Below the pieces are notes generated by a model. The model saw only the letters and a program-made list of their open reading frames with translations. It searched no databases and was not told the DNA's origin. Positions 49,491 to 58,261 of a stretch of DNA of 64,000 nucleotides are shown in pieces (the first letter of the stretch is position 1; each line of letters starts with the position of its first letter). Where the stretch lies: assembly GCA_050008495.1 (NCBI GenBank), contig JBEKMN010000004.1, forward strand, positions 1 through 64,000, written 5' to 3'. The stretch is from CAVROP01 sp050008495. Lineage in GTDB: Bacteria > Acidobacteriota > Terriglobia > UBA7540. Made by a program: the position numbers and the translations under genes.

Positions 49491-50666
49491 ATGTCCAATG
49501 TCACCCACCTCGAGTGCGCGCTCTGTGGAAGGCAGTACGAACCGGGCCGCGTGTACAACCTTTGTATTTGTGGCGCGCCTCTCCTGGTGCGCTACGACCT
49601 TCGCCGGGCAGCGGAGACGATGGTCCGCGAGCGAATGTCCTCGCGGCCGCCCACACTCTGGCGATATCGGGAAGTTCTTCCGGTAACCAACGATGTTTCG
49701 ATTCTCTGCTTGGGAGAGGGATTCACTCCCCTGATCCACGCCCAGCGGCTCGGGAACCGGCTGGGGCTTCCCAACCTGTATTTGAAAGACGAAGCCTTGA
49801 ATCCCACCGGCTCCTTCAAGGCGCGTGGGCTAGCGGTGGCCGTCAGTATGGCCAACGAATTGGGCCTCAGAAAACTGGCGATTCCTTCGGCGGGGAACGC
49901 CGGCGGGGCCTTGGCCGCCTATGCCGCACATGGCGGGCTGGAGGCGGCGGTTTTTATGCCTGCGGAGACCCCCCTAATGAATCGGCGGGAGTGTGCCTTG
50001 TTGGGCGCGAGGGTCGTGCTCGTCTCCGGCAGCATCAAGGACTGCGCTCGAGCGATGAGGGATCAACTGAAAGACGGGGACTGGTTTGACGTGTCCACTC
50101 TCCGCGAGCCCTACCGCCTGGAAGGGAAGAAGACCATGGCCTATGAGGTGGTGGAGCAGCTTGAGCGGCGAGTGCCGCAGGCCATGATCTACCCCACCGG
50201 CGGCGGTACAGGGCTGATCGGGATGTGGAAGGCTTTCGACGAGATGGAGGAGCTTGGCTGGATCGGCAGTGTGCGGCCCCGTATGTTTTCAGTGCAGGCG
50301 CAAGGCTGCGCCCCCATCGTCCGGGCTTTTGCCCAGGGCCGCGACCGTGCCGCAGAGTGGGAAGCACCGCAAACGCTTGCTTCCGGCCTGCGTGTTCCGT
50401 CGGCGATCGGCGATTTCATGATGCTGAGGGCCATTCGCGAAAGCCGCGGGTCGGCTCTCGCCGTCCCTGACTCAGAGATGCTTGCCGCCATGCGAGAATT
50501 GGCTGAATTTGAGGGCGTACTCACTTCGCCGGAGGGCGGGGCAACCCTGGCGGCGCTGAAGAAATTGTTAGCAGATGGATTCCTGGCCGGTCACGAAAGC
50601 ATCGTCTTGTTCCTGACAGCAAGTGCATACAAATACCAAGAAGTCTTTGAAAAACTGACGACGTAG
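49491..50666 (+). CDS. thrC: Threonine synthase
   Basis: 391 residues. An N-terminal zinc-ribbon-like CALCGRQY ... CICG (about 8-30) precedes the PLP type II fold. The PLP lysine lies in NPTGSFKARG (about 101-110), and the phosphate-binding loops are IPSAGNAGGALAAYA and PTGGGTGLIGMWKAF. It converts O-phosphohomoserine to threonine. The short start at 49491 follows from the leaderless promoter. The stop codon lies within the left edge of a GTAGGGGCGG palindrome. Confidence 0.87.
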   Translation: MSNVTHLECALCGRQYEPGRVYNLCICGAPLLVRYDLRRAAETMVRERMSSRPPTLWRYREVLPVTNDVSILCLGEGFTPLIHAQRLGNRLGLPNLYLKDEALNPTGSFKARGLAVAVSMANELGLRKLAIPSAGNAGGALAAYAAHGGLEAAVFMPAETPLMNRRECALLGARVVLVSGSIKDCARAMRDQLKDGDWFDVSTLREPYRLEGKKTMAYEVVEQLERRVPQAMIYPTGGGTGLIGMWKAFDEMEELGWIGSVRPRMFSVQAQGCAPIVRAFAQGRDRAAEWEAPQTLASGLRVPSAIGDFMMLRAIRESRGSALAVPDSEMLAAMRELAEFEGVLTSPEGGATLAALKKLLADGFLAGHESIVLFLTASAYKYQEVFEKLTT

Positions 50667-50713
50667 GGGCGGCCCTTGTGGCCGCCCTGGGCAACCGCAA
50701 GGGCTACCCTACA
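50663..50713. repeat. GTAGGGGCGG-type palindrome overlapping the thrC stop codon, copy 3
   Basis: GTAGGGGCGGCCCTTGTGGC ... GCAACCGCAAGGGCTACCCT, ending about 10 nt before the next ATG. Nearly the same sequence is at 43778-43829. Confidence 0.75.
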
Positions 50714-50723
50714 ACTGGACCGT

Positions 50724-51929
50724 ATGCCGAAAACCGAGAGGCTCTATTACACGGATTGCTACTTGCACGAGTTCCAGGCGAGAGTACTTCGCTGGGAGGC
50801 CACGCCCGACGGCTTCAAAGTGTACCTCGATCGGACAGCCTTTTACCCTGCTTCGGGCGGGCAGCCGGCAGACGCGGGAACTCTCGCCGGTCTCGAAGTC
50901 GTGGACGTGCTTGACGAGGGCGACGAAATCGCGCACTTCCTCCGACAGGCTCCGGAGAGTGAAGAGGTGACAGGAAAGATCGCTTGGGAGAAGCGGTTTG
51001 ACCGCATGCAGCAGCACACGGGACAGCACGTCTTGTCCGCTGCGTTCGAAAAAGTGGGCCACTACAAGACCATTTCGTTTCACATGGGGACGGAGAGTTC
51101 GAGCATCGACTTGGATTCCGACCGGCTCGGCTCGAAACAGCTCGAGCAGGCGGAGAGCGCGGCCAATCAGGTGCTCTTCGAGGATCGGCCCGTACGGATC
51201 TGTTTTCAGTCGGCGGATGATGCAAGTCGAATGGACCTGCGCAAGCCGACTTCACGTGAGGGAGAGGTGCGACTTGTCGAGGTTGAGGGGTTTGACCTCT
51301 CGGCGTGCGGGGGGACGCACGTTCACCACACGGGCGCCATCGGATTGATCCTGGTGCGCAAGGTCGAGCGCTTGAAGGGATCGACGCGCATCGAGTTCGT
51401 GTGCGGCGGTCGTGCCCTCAACTTGGCGCGGCGGGATTTCAGGCTCTTGAGCGAAGCGTCGCTGCTGTTTTCGGCCGCTCCGGAGACGCTTCCTGGGCTC
51501 ATCGCCAAGCAGAGCCAGGAACTGCGCGAAGAGATGCGGGGAAGGGAAAAGCTGCTGGAGCGCCTTGCCGAATACCAAGCGGGCGAAATATGGCGCGAGG
51601 CACCAGTCGTTGGAGGGCGGCGCATCGTGCGCCGGGTCTTTGAGGTGGATGAATCCGCTCAAGTCAAAATGCTGGCGCATGCTTTGTCGAAGCTGCCCGG
51701 TGCAGTGGCTTTGCTGGGAGTCAAGGGTCAGCCCACCAAGCTGTTTTTTGCGCAGACGCCGGGCGGCGCCTCGGAGATGGGCAGCGTCCTCAAACAAACA
51801 GTCGCGAAGTTTGGCGGCAAAGGGGGCGGCGGCCGTGATTTTGCCCAGGGCGGGGGACTGGAAGAAAGCCGCTTGGAAGAAGCCTTGGCATTCGGAGAAG
51901 CACTGTTGGCCGGCGCGCCCCCAGCTTGA
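50724..51929 (+). CDS. Alanyl-tRNA editing protein (AlaX-L type) with DHHA1-like C-terminus
   Basis: 401 residues. N-terminal AlaRS-like barrel (FYPASGGQPADAG), editing-site zinc ligands HTGQHVLSAAF (about 95-105) and CGGTHVHHTGAIGL (about 189-202), then a coiled coil (about 255-285) and a DHHA1-like C-terminal domain ending GGGGRDFAQGGG. It hydrolyses Ser-tRNA(Ala) or Gly-tRNA(Ala) in trans. The start at 50724 is just after a palindrome, and no Shine-Dalgarno is seen. tRNA-Ala is encoded 500 nt downstream. Confidence 0.85.
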   Translation: MPKTERLYYTDCYLHEFQARVLRWEATPDGFKVYLDRTAFYPASGGQPADAGTLAGLEVVDVLDEGDEIAHFLRQAPESEEVTGKIAWEKRFDRMQQHTGQHVLSAAFEKVGHYKTISFHMGTESSSIDLDSDRLGSKQLEQAESAANQVLFEDRPVRICFQSADDASRMDLRKPTSREGEVRLVEVEGFDLSACGGTHVHHTGAIGLILVRKVERLKGSTRIEFVCGGRALNLARRDFRLLSEASLLFSAAPETLPGLIAKQSQELREEMRGREKLLERLAEYQAGEIWREAPVVGGRRIVRRVFEVDESAQVKMLAHALSKLPGAVALLGVKGQPTKLFFAQTPGGASEMGSVLKQTVAKFGGKGGGGRDFAQGGGLEESRLEEALAFGEALLAGAPPA

Positions 51930-51993
51930 TGCCTACACCTTCACCGTGTCATCCTGAGCGCAGATTCCATGATCCTTCGGCTCACCACTTGGC

Positions 51994-52107
51994 ATGAAAA
52001 TGATTCCCCTCCTTGGTAAGGAGGGGTCAGGGGTGGTTGGCGTTCGCTGACCGTCCCACCCACCACCCGCTGCCCGTCCTCCCGCTGAGGAGGGGAGTCG
52101 TTTTCAT
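51994..52107. repeat. CCCCTCCTTGGTAAGGAGGGG-type palindrome, copy 2
   Basis: ATGAAAATGATTCCCCTCCT at the left pairs with AGGAGGGGAGTCGTTTTCAT at the right; an inner GGTGGTTGG/CCACCACCC dyad is also present. Related to 13253-13337. A partial GTCATCCTGAGCG copy lies just left, at 51946. Confidence 0.75.
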
Positions 52108-52158
52108 GGCAGTCGCGCATGTCCGTCGGCTGACGGGCACCCGGAAACCATGAAAACG

Positions 52159-52327
52159 CTGTCATTCTGAGCGAAGCGAAGAATCTCGCTCTGATCTTTT
52201 CGTTCTCGCTTCATCACGGACCAGAGCGAGATTCTTCGCTCAGAATGACAGCGCGTTTTCAAAGCAGCGAAGGATCTCCGCAGTTCCTTGAAAGAAAAAC
52301 TGCAGGGATTCTTCGCTCAGAATGACA
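52159..52327. repeat. TCATTCTGAGCGAAGCGAAG repeat, inverted pair plus extra arm
   Basis: TGTCATTCTGAGCGAAGCG (about 52160) faces its inverted copy CTTCGCTCAGAATGACAGCG (about 52235-52255). A further inverted arm ends at 52327. No gene lies between 51930 and 52435. Confidence 0.8.
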
Positions 52328-52435
52328 TCGTCCGAGGGTATTTCTCAGCCAGTTCGGCTCCAGTCAACCCGAGCCGTTCGCCTGTCGACACGCCGACACT
52401 CGCGTGTTATATTGAAACGTTGTATCGAGAACCGA

Positions 52436-52511
52436 GGGCGCGTAGCTCAGTTGGGAGAGCGCGGCGTTCGCAACGCTGAGGTCGAGGGTTCGAATCCCTT
52501 CGCGTCCACCA
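52436..52511 (+). tRNA. tRNA-Ala (CGC)
   Basis: A 76-nt cloverleaf. Acceptor GGGCGCG (52436-52442) with CGCGTCC (52501-52507) includes the G3-U70 pair that identifies tRNA-Ala. The anticodon loop TTCGCAA has CGC. T arm AGGGTTCGAATCCCT; discriminator A and CCA are encoded. Confidence 0.95.
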
Positions 52512-52520
52512 TCTCTTCCT

Positions 52521-52826
52521 ATGCAATGCCCCAAGTGCCATCACGAGAATCGGCAGGGCGTACAATTCTGCACCCGCTGTCACACACCTCTCCGTTTCGC
52601 TTGTCCCTCCTGCGGGCATGTTCAGGAACAGGGCGGTAAATGCGAGCGATGCGGCGTCGACTTCGCGAAATACGCGGCGATGCTGGTTTTCCAGGCAACT
52701 GCAAACGTGGAGGACAGGCGAAGACGCTCGCAAGAGCGTGCCTCGCTCGCTAAGCAGATCCTGCTCGTTCCTTTAACGGGGGGACTTTCTCTCCTGAGAT
52801 ATCTCTTCTCGCGCTTCCGGCGGTAG
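52521..52826 (+). CDS. Double zinc-ribbon protein with C-terminal hydrophobic helix
   Basis: 101 residues. Eight cysteines occur in four CxxC pairs (CPKC, CTRC, CPSC, CERC) within the first 46 residues, giving two zinc ribbons. A basic linker follows, then KQILLVPLTGGLSLLRYLF, which may contact the membrane. The function is unknown. The ATG lies only 9 nt after the tRNA-Ala CCA, so both probably come from one transcript and tRNA 3' processing would leave a nearly leaderless mRNA. Confidence 0.75.
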   Translation: MQCPKCHHENRQGVQFCTRCHTPLRFACPSCGHVQEQGGKCERCGVDFAKYAAMLVFQATANVEDRRRRSQERASLAKQILLVPLTGGLSLLRYLFSRFRR

Positions 52827-52832
52827 ACCGGC

Positions 52833-52860
52833 GTAGCACGGGCAGGACTGCTTGTGCTAC
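52833..52860. terminator. Hairpin between convergent genes
   Basis: GTAGCAC (52833-52839) pairs with GTGCTAC (52854-52860), with an inner GCAG/CTGC stem. There is no T-run. It could terminate both the zinc-ribbon and the protease transcript, or be a REP. Confidence 0.45.
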
Positions 52861-52933
52861 CAAGCATAAGTTTCGTCGCGGCGCGCGAAGAATCTGCATT
52901 TGGTTGCGGCTTTGACGCGCTGTGCTACCTTAC

Positions 52934-54550
52934 TTACCTCTGAGCTTTACTGGCTATGTACCTCTTGGCCTTGGCCAGCAGTTCGCTGGCTTGAGGCATA
53001 TCCTCGACGGCCTTCTCGACCAGCGGATCGCTTTCCACGTTGATCTCGCTAGCTTCCGTCGTCCCGTAGATGAACTCCACCAAGGGAAGCCGGATGCGGG
53101 TTCGGATAAAGTCCAAATTGTCTTTGAAGTCCTGGTCGGATAGTTGGATTTTCTGGTCGGCAAGGTAATGTTGAAATTCCTGGAGCACGGCGTCTGTCAC
53201 CTGAAAGTCGTTGGGAATAGTCTTATGAACCCCCAGATAAGACTTGGCGAACCCAAAGAAAACGTTGTGCATTACCAGCACTTCCTGATTCGGAGTAAGT
53301 TTGGGTTCCTCGTACTTTACGTCCGGCGTGATGCCGCCGCCACCATACACCTCACGTCCGCCGTCCGTGAGGCGGACGTCCGTGTGGGGGGTTGGAGCAT
53401 CCGCGGAGCGATAGTAATAATCCCAGAGAGAAACATTGTTATAGTCGCGCTGGATCAACCTGCCGCTGGGAGTGTAGTAGCGGGCTGTGGTAAGCGCCAG
53501 ACCGGTATGCTCGTCCAGCGGGAAAACGGTTTGAACCAGACCCTTGCCAAAGCTCGGCTCGCCCATCACCAGGGCGCGGTCGTGATCCTGCAACGCTCCC
53601 GTCACGATTTCCGCCGCACTCGCCGTCATGCGGTTGATGAGCACCACGATGGGGTACTCTTTGCCGCCGTCTCCCTTCGTCGTGTAGTAGCGCTTCTCCT
53701 GCGAGTGGCGGCCGTAATGATAGACAATCAACTGGCTCTTTTCGAGGAAGTGGTCCGATACCTCAACCGCTTCCTGAAGCAAGCCACCGGGGTTGCCGCG
53801 AAGGTCCAGGACCAAACCTTGGAGATTCTTATTACCCAGTTTCTTCAGCGCTTCGGAGAGTTCGTCGTTCGTGTTCTCGTTGAATCGGTTGATGTGAATG
53901 AAACCGATTCCCGGCTTGACCATAAACACGTCGTCCACGCTCTCTTGCGAAATCTCGTCGCGCGTGATGTCCACGTCGATGGGTTGGTCGTAACCCTCTC
54001 GGGTCACTGTGACTCGTACCTGGGTTCCCTTGGGTCCCTTTAGCTTCTCCGCAACCGCAGCGGTATCCATCCCTTCCGTGGACTGCCCATTTACCTTCGT
54101 GATGATGTCGTCCGGCCGCAGGCCGGCTCGAAACGCCGGCGAGCCCGGGATGGGAGCGACCACAAAAACAACGATTTTGCCTAATTTCCCGGCGCGTTGC
54201 CCGATCTGCATGCCAACGCCGTAGTACTTGCCCTCCTGATCTTCGCGCAGCCGCGAAAAAGCCCGAGGGTCGTAAAAATTAGAGTGGGGGTCGAGGCTGC
54301 GCAACGCACCCGGGATGGCGCCGACATTCATATCTGTCGGGCCATAAATAGCCTTGTCCGGGTCCACGGCATCGGCGTAGTTCTGCTCCACCACGTTGTA
54401 AACACGGGTGAACTCAGTGAGGCTGTTCTTGACTTGCGAGTCGTCACCGCCCGTCGTGGCATCGACTTCCCGCCCGTACAGCCCTCCTAGCAGTGTACAA
54501 AGCAGTACCGTGCCCAGAACAAACCAGAGCACCCGTGGCGTCGGTTTCAT
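52934..54550 (-). CDS. CtpA-type S41 processing protease
   Basis: 538 residues. N-terminal signal anchor (VLWFVLGTVLLCTLLGGLYG), a PDZ domain (about 105-200, VGMQIGQRAGKLGKIVVFV then GLRPDDIITKVNG), and an S41 protease domain with the catalytic Ser in MTASAAEIVTGAL and Lys in SFGKGLVQTVFPL, preceded by DLRGNPGG. It cleaves C-termini of envelope proteins in the periplasm. The start at 54550 is set by GAGGAG and an upstream promoter. Confidence 0.9.
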   Translation of the reverse strand: MKPTPRVLWFVLGTVLLCTLLGGLYGREVDATTGGDDSQVKNSLTEFTRVYNVVEQNYADAVDPDKAIYGPTDMNVGAIPGALRSLDPHSNFYDPRAFSRLREDQEGKYYGVGMQIGQRAGKLGKIVVFVVAPIPGSPAFRAGLRPDDIITKVNGQSTEGMDTAAVAEKLKGPKGTQVRVTVTREGYDQPIDVDITRDEISQESVDDVFMVKPGIGFIHINRFNENTNDELSEALKKLGNKNLQGLVLDLRGNPGGLLQEAVEVSDHFLEKSQLIVYHYGRHSQEKRYYTTKGDGGKEYPIVVLINRMTASAAEIVTGALQDHDRALVMGEPSFGKGLVQTVFPLDEHTGLALTTARYYTPSGRLIQRDYNNVSLWDYYYRSADAPTPHTDVRLTDGGREVYGGGGITPDVKYEEPKLTPNQEVLVMHNVFFGFAKSYLGVHKTIPNDFQVTDAVLQEFQHYLADQKIQLSDQDFKDNLDFIRTRIRLPLVEFIYGTTEASEINVESDPLVEKAVEDMPQASELLAKAKRYIASKAQR

Positions 54551-54580
54551 GTTTAAGCAGCTCCTCACCCTGCACTTTTC

Positions 54581-54608
54581 AGTATAACACAGGGAACTTC
54601 CGGTTCAA
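54581..54608 (-). promoter_or_regulatory. Sigma-70 type promoter of the CtpA gene
   Basis: On the minus strand TTGAAC (54603-54608), 16-nt spacer, TATACT (54581-54586); the ATG is 30 nt downstream of the -10, with a GAGGAG between. Confidence 0.65.
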
Positions 54609-54741
54609 AGACATAAAGGCATTTCGTGCAATCTGTCGCGTCTGCCCTTCGCCCCATGTCTCTTAGACGCTCTGAGTTGATGCCGGGTTGCGGGAAATCT
54701 CTTCAGAGCGCCTTCGAGATGTCGTGGCGGGCCGTTTCTGC

Positions 54742-54747
54742 TAGAAT
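54742..54747 (+). promoter_or_regulatory. -10 element of dnaE, leaderless arrangement
   Basis: TAGAAT ends 9 nt before the dnaE ATG (54757). No clear -35 and no Shine-Dalgarno sequence are visible. Confidence 0.4.
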
Positions 54748-54756
54748 AGTTCCGGC

Positions 54757-57700
54757 ATGCCATCCCAAAACTTCGTTCATCTTCACCTTCACACCGATTA
54801 CAGCCTGCTCGACGGCGCTTGTGAAATTGACCGGCTGATGACCCGCGCGGCGGAGCTTAAGATGCCTGCCGTCGCTATCACCGACCACGGCAACCTCTTC
54901 GGGGCGGTGAAGTTCTATGAGGCTGCGTTAAAACGGGGAGTCAAGCCGATCCTGGGCTGCGAGGTCTACGTGGCGACCACGAGTCGCTTTGACCGCTTGC
55001 CCGACTCTGACAGGCCTTATCACCTGATTCTTCTCTGCGAAAACGAAAGTGGCTATCGCAACCTCCTCAAGCTGGCATCGTCCGCGTTCCTGGAGGGCTT
55101 CTACTATAAACCTAGGATAGACAAGGGGTTACTGGCGAAACACGCCGAGGGGTTAATTGGCTTGTCGGGATGTTTGCGCGGCGAAGTTGCGGTGGCCCTC
55201 AGCGCCGACAAGTTCGACACGGCGCGCCAGGCCGCGTATGACCTTCGCGATATGTTCGGCAAGGGCAATTTCTATCTTGAGATTCAGGACCAAGGCCTCC
55301 CGGAAGAGAAGCGGATTAACCCGCAGATGGTCCGGTTGTCGCGCGAGACCGGCATCCCTCTGGTAGCCACCAACGATTGCCACTACCTCAACCAGGAGGA
55401 TGCGCGCGCCCAAGACGTGCTGGTTTGCATTCAGACTGGGAAGACCGTCAGTGACTCAAACCGCATGAAGTTTGCCACTGACCAGTTCTATTTCAAGACC
55501 CCTGAGGAGATGTACGCGATTTTCGGCGAGGTTCCGGATGCACTTTCTCGCACCCTGGAAGTGGCCGAGCGCTGCAATGTCCACCTGGAAGCAAAACAGC
55601 ACGTTTTCCCCCATTTCGAGGTGCCTTCCGGCGAGACGCTTGACAGCTATTTTGAGAAAGTTACCCGCGAAGGGTTCCTCCTTCGGCGGCAAAGGCTGGA
55701 GCAGTTGGCGGCGGCAGGGAAGCTGCGGTACCCGCTCGAGGCCTATGAGGAACGGCTGGAACGTGAGATTGAGCTCGTCAAACAGATGCGCTTCGCCGGC
55801 TACTTCCTGATCGTCTGGGATTTCATTCGGTATGCGCGCGACAAATGCATTCCCGTCGGTCCGGGGCGTGGTTCGGCAGCCGGCAGTCTGGCTGCGTACT
55901 CTTTGCACATCACCGATATTGATCCCCTCCAGCACGGACTGCTCTTTGAGCGCTTTCTTAACCCCGAACGGATCAGCTTCCCGGATATTGATATCGACTT
56001 CTGTATGCGCCGGCGTGGGGAGGTAATCGACTACGTTACGGATCGGTATGGTCGCGAGAATGTTAGCCAGATCATTACCTTCGGAACCATGGGTGCGAAA
56101 GCGGTCATACGCGACGCCGGGCGGGCGCTGGACATCCCGTTTGCCGAAGTTGACAGGATCGCCAAGCTCGTCCCCAATACGCTAAACATTAGTCTCTCTG
56201 ACGCCATTAAACAGACTCCCGAACTCCGCCAACTGAGGGATACCGACTCTCGCATCGCGGACCTGCTCCAGGTGGCGGCACACCTTGAAGGATTCGTACG
56301 CCACGCCTCGACCCACGCTGCGGGGGTCGTAATCTCGCCTCAGCCCTTGCAAGAAATTGTCCCACTCTATAAGAGCAACAAGGATGAAATCACCACGCAG
56401 TACGCGATGGACGACCTGGAAAAGATCGGCCTCCTCAAAATGGATTTTCTGGGTTTGACCACGCTTACCGTGATCGACGATTGCGTGAAGCTGATTGAAA
56501 GCACGCGCGGCGAAAGGCTGGATCTGGACAATTTGCCCGGTAACGATGAGGCCAGTTATGCCTTGTTGGGCAAAGGTCTTACGGCTGGAATCTTCCAGTT
56601 TGAAAGCCGGGGCATGACCGAAATTTTGCAACGCGTCAAGCCAAGTCGCCTGGCGGATTTGACCGCTTTGAACGCCCTTTACCGGCCTGGTCCGCTCCAG
56701 GGTGGCATGATCGACGATTATATTGCTCGCAAGAGTGGCAAGAAGCGAGTGACGTACGACCTCCCCCAACTCAAAGAGATTCTCGAAGAGACTTACGGCG
56801 TAATTGTGTATCAGGAGCAGGTCATTCAGATCTTTAACCGGGTTGCGGGGTTCACCTTGGGCGAAGCGGATGTGGTCCGCCGTGCCATGGGAAAGAAAAA
56901 GCACGAAGAAATGGTGGCGAACCGCGAGAAGTTCCTGGCCGGGGCAAAGCGGAACAATGTCCCTACGGCCAAGGCCGAAAGACTGTGGGAACTGGTCGAA
57001 CAGTTCGCCGGTTACGGTTTCAACAAGTCGCACTCGGCCGCCTATGCGGTCGTGGCATATCAGACCGCTTTCCTAAAGACCCATTACCCTGTGGAGTTCA
57101 TGTCGGCGCTTCTCTCCTCGGAAATTGGGAACCAGGACAAATTGACGAAGTACCTGAATGAGTGCCGGGACATGAACATTCCGATTCTCCCCCCAGACGT
57201 CAATTCCAGCGGTCTCCGCTTTACCCCGGCAGGGAACAGCATCCGGTTTGGGCTAACGGCAATTAAGAACGTTGGGGAGGCGGCCATCGAATCGGTGCTC
57301 GCCGCGAGAGGCAAGCTCGGGCGCTTTGATACCCTGGTGCTATTCTGTGAGAATGTGGACCTGCGCTTGTTGAACAAGCGTGTGATCGAGAGCCTCATCA
57401 AGGCGGGAGCGTTCGATTCGCTGGGCGCGCGCCGGGCGCAGCACATGGCCGTACTTGATCGCGCTATGGAGTTGGGCCAGAAGCGGCAGCGCGAAACATC
57501 GAGCGGCCAGCACGGTTTGTTCATGGGCGATGCCGGACTGGCGCCGCCACCTTTGCAATTGCCCGACGCGCCGGACTGGACGGAAGCAGAGCGGCTAGCG
57601 GGCGAAAAAGAGGTCTTGGGCTTCTACGTTACCGGTCACCCTCTTGAAAAGTACATGGATCGCCTCGCCACGATCACGCGCCATGACAGTTCTTCGCTGG

Positions 57701-58245
57701 AGGAACTTCAGCACGAGGCGCCAGTGACCTTGGCCGGAATCCTTACCAGTTTGCGCGTCCGGCCGAGCAAGAAAGGCGATCTTTGGGGCAGCGGCATACT
57801 TGAGGACCACCGGGGGTCGGTGGAGCTATTGGTGTTCCCGCAGGCCTATCAGCAGCTTCAGGGCGTCCTGAAACCCGACAAAACCCTACTCATTAAAGGC
57901 CGCGTGCGCCACGAAGAAAACCAGCGCACCAAGGTGGTGGTGAGCGAAGCCCGACCTCTCGAGGCAGCGGTAAACGGTCCCAAGCCGCGCCTGCGCATCC
58001 GAGTGAACCTTGACCAAGCCGGTGAGGGACTTGCCGCAGAGTTGTTGGACGTGCTTTCCGTGCACCCTGGGGGCAATCCACTCATCCTGGAACTTACTCG
58101 GGCCGGGGAATTCTCCGCCACTCTGCGTGTTGGCCGCCCGAGGACCGTGGCGGCAGACGAGGACGTAATCAACCAGTTGCGAGCCCTGGCCGGAGTCTCC
58201 GCTGTTGAACTTGAGAAGCAGTCGAAAGTCGACTCTGACTCTTAA
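54757..58245 (+). CDS. dnaE: DNA polymerase III alpha subunit
   Basis: 1162 residues, normal for DnaE. N-terminal PHP domain (FVHLHLHTDYSLLDGA at about 5-20; ITDHGNLFGA), palm with VGPGRGSAAGSL and the catalytic acids in FPDIDIDFCMRRRG (about 408-421), fingers (RRAMGKKKHEEM), tandem HhH and a C-terminal OB fold (LAGILTSLRVRPSKKGDLWG). The replicative polymerase. The last codons (SKVDSDS) come from a GTCGAAAGTCGACTCTGACT phrase like the intergenic stutter repeats. AccA follows after 16 nt. Confidence 0.96.
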   Translation: MPSQNFVHLHLHTDYSLLDGACEIDRLMTRAAELKMPAVAITDHGNLFGAVKFYEAALKRGVKPILGCEVYVATTSRFDRLPDSDRPYHLILLCENESGYRNLLKLASSAFLEGFYYKPRIDKGLLAKHAEGLIGLSGCLRGEVAVALSADKFDTARQAAYDLRDMFGKGNFYLEIQDQGLPEEKRINPQMVRLSRETGIPLVATNDCHYLNQEDARAQDVLVCIQTGKTVSDSNRMKFATDQFYFKTPEEMYAIFGEVPDALSRTLEVAERCNVHLEAKQHVFPHFEVPSGETLDSYFEKVTREGFLLRRQRLEQLAAAGKLRYPLEAYEERLEREIELVKQMRFAGYFLIVWDFIRYARDKCIPVGPGRGSAAGSLAAYSLHITDIDPLQHGLLFERFLNPERISFPDIDIDFCMRRRGEVIDYVTDRYGRENVSQIITFGTMGAKAVIRDAGRALDIPFAEVDRIAKLVPNTLNISLSDAIKQTPELRQLRDTDSRIADLLQVAAHLEGFVRHASTHAAGVVISPQPLQEIVPLYKSNKDEITTQYAMDDLEKIGLLKMDFLGLTTLTVIDDCVKLIESTRGERLDLDNLPGNDEASYALLGKGLTAGIFQFESRGMTEILQRVKPSRLADLTALNALYRPGPLQGGMIDDYIARKSGKKRVTYDLPQLKEILEETYGVIVYQEQVIQIFNRVAGFTLGEADVVRRAMGKKKHEEMVANREKFLAGAKRNNVPTAKAERLWELVEQFAGYGFNKSHSAAYAVVAYQTAFLKTHYPVEFMSALLSSEIGNQDKLTKYLNECRDMNIPILPPDVNSSGLRFTPAGNSIRFGLTAIKNVGEAAIESVLAARGKLGRFDTLVLFCENVDLRLLNKRVIESLIKAGAFDSLGARRAQHMAVLDRAMELGQKRQRETSSGQHGLFMGDAGLAPPPLQLPDAPDWTEAERLAGEKEVLGFYVTGHPLEKYMDRLATITRHDSSSLEELQHEAPVTLAGILTSLRVRPSKKGDLWGSGILEDHRGSVELLVFPQAYQQLQGVLKPDKTLLIKGRVRHEENQRTKVVVSEARPLEAAVNGPKPRLRIRVNLDQAGEGLAAELLDVLSVHPGGNPLILELTRAGEFSATLRVGRPRTVAADEDVINQLRALAGVSAVELEKQSKVDSDS

Positions 58246-58261
58246 CTATCAAGGACGATCA

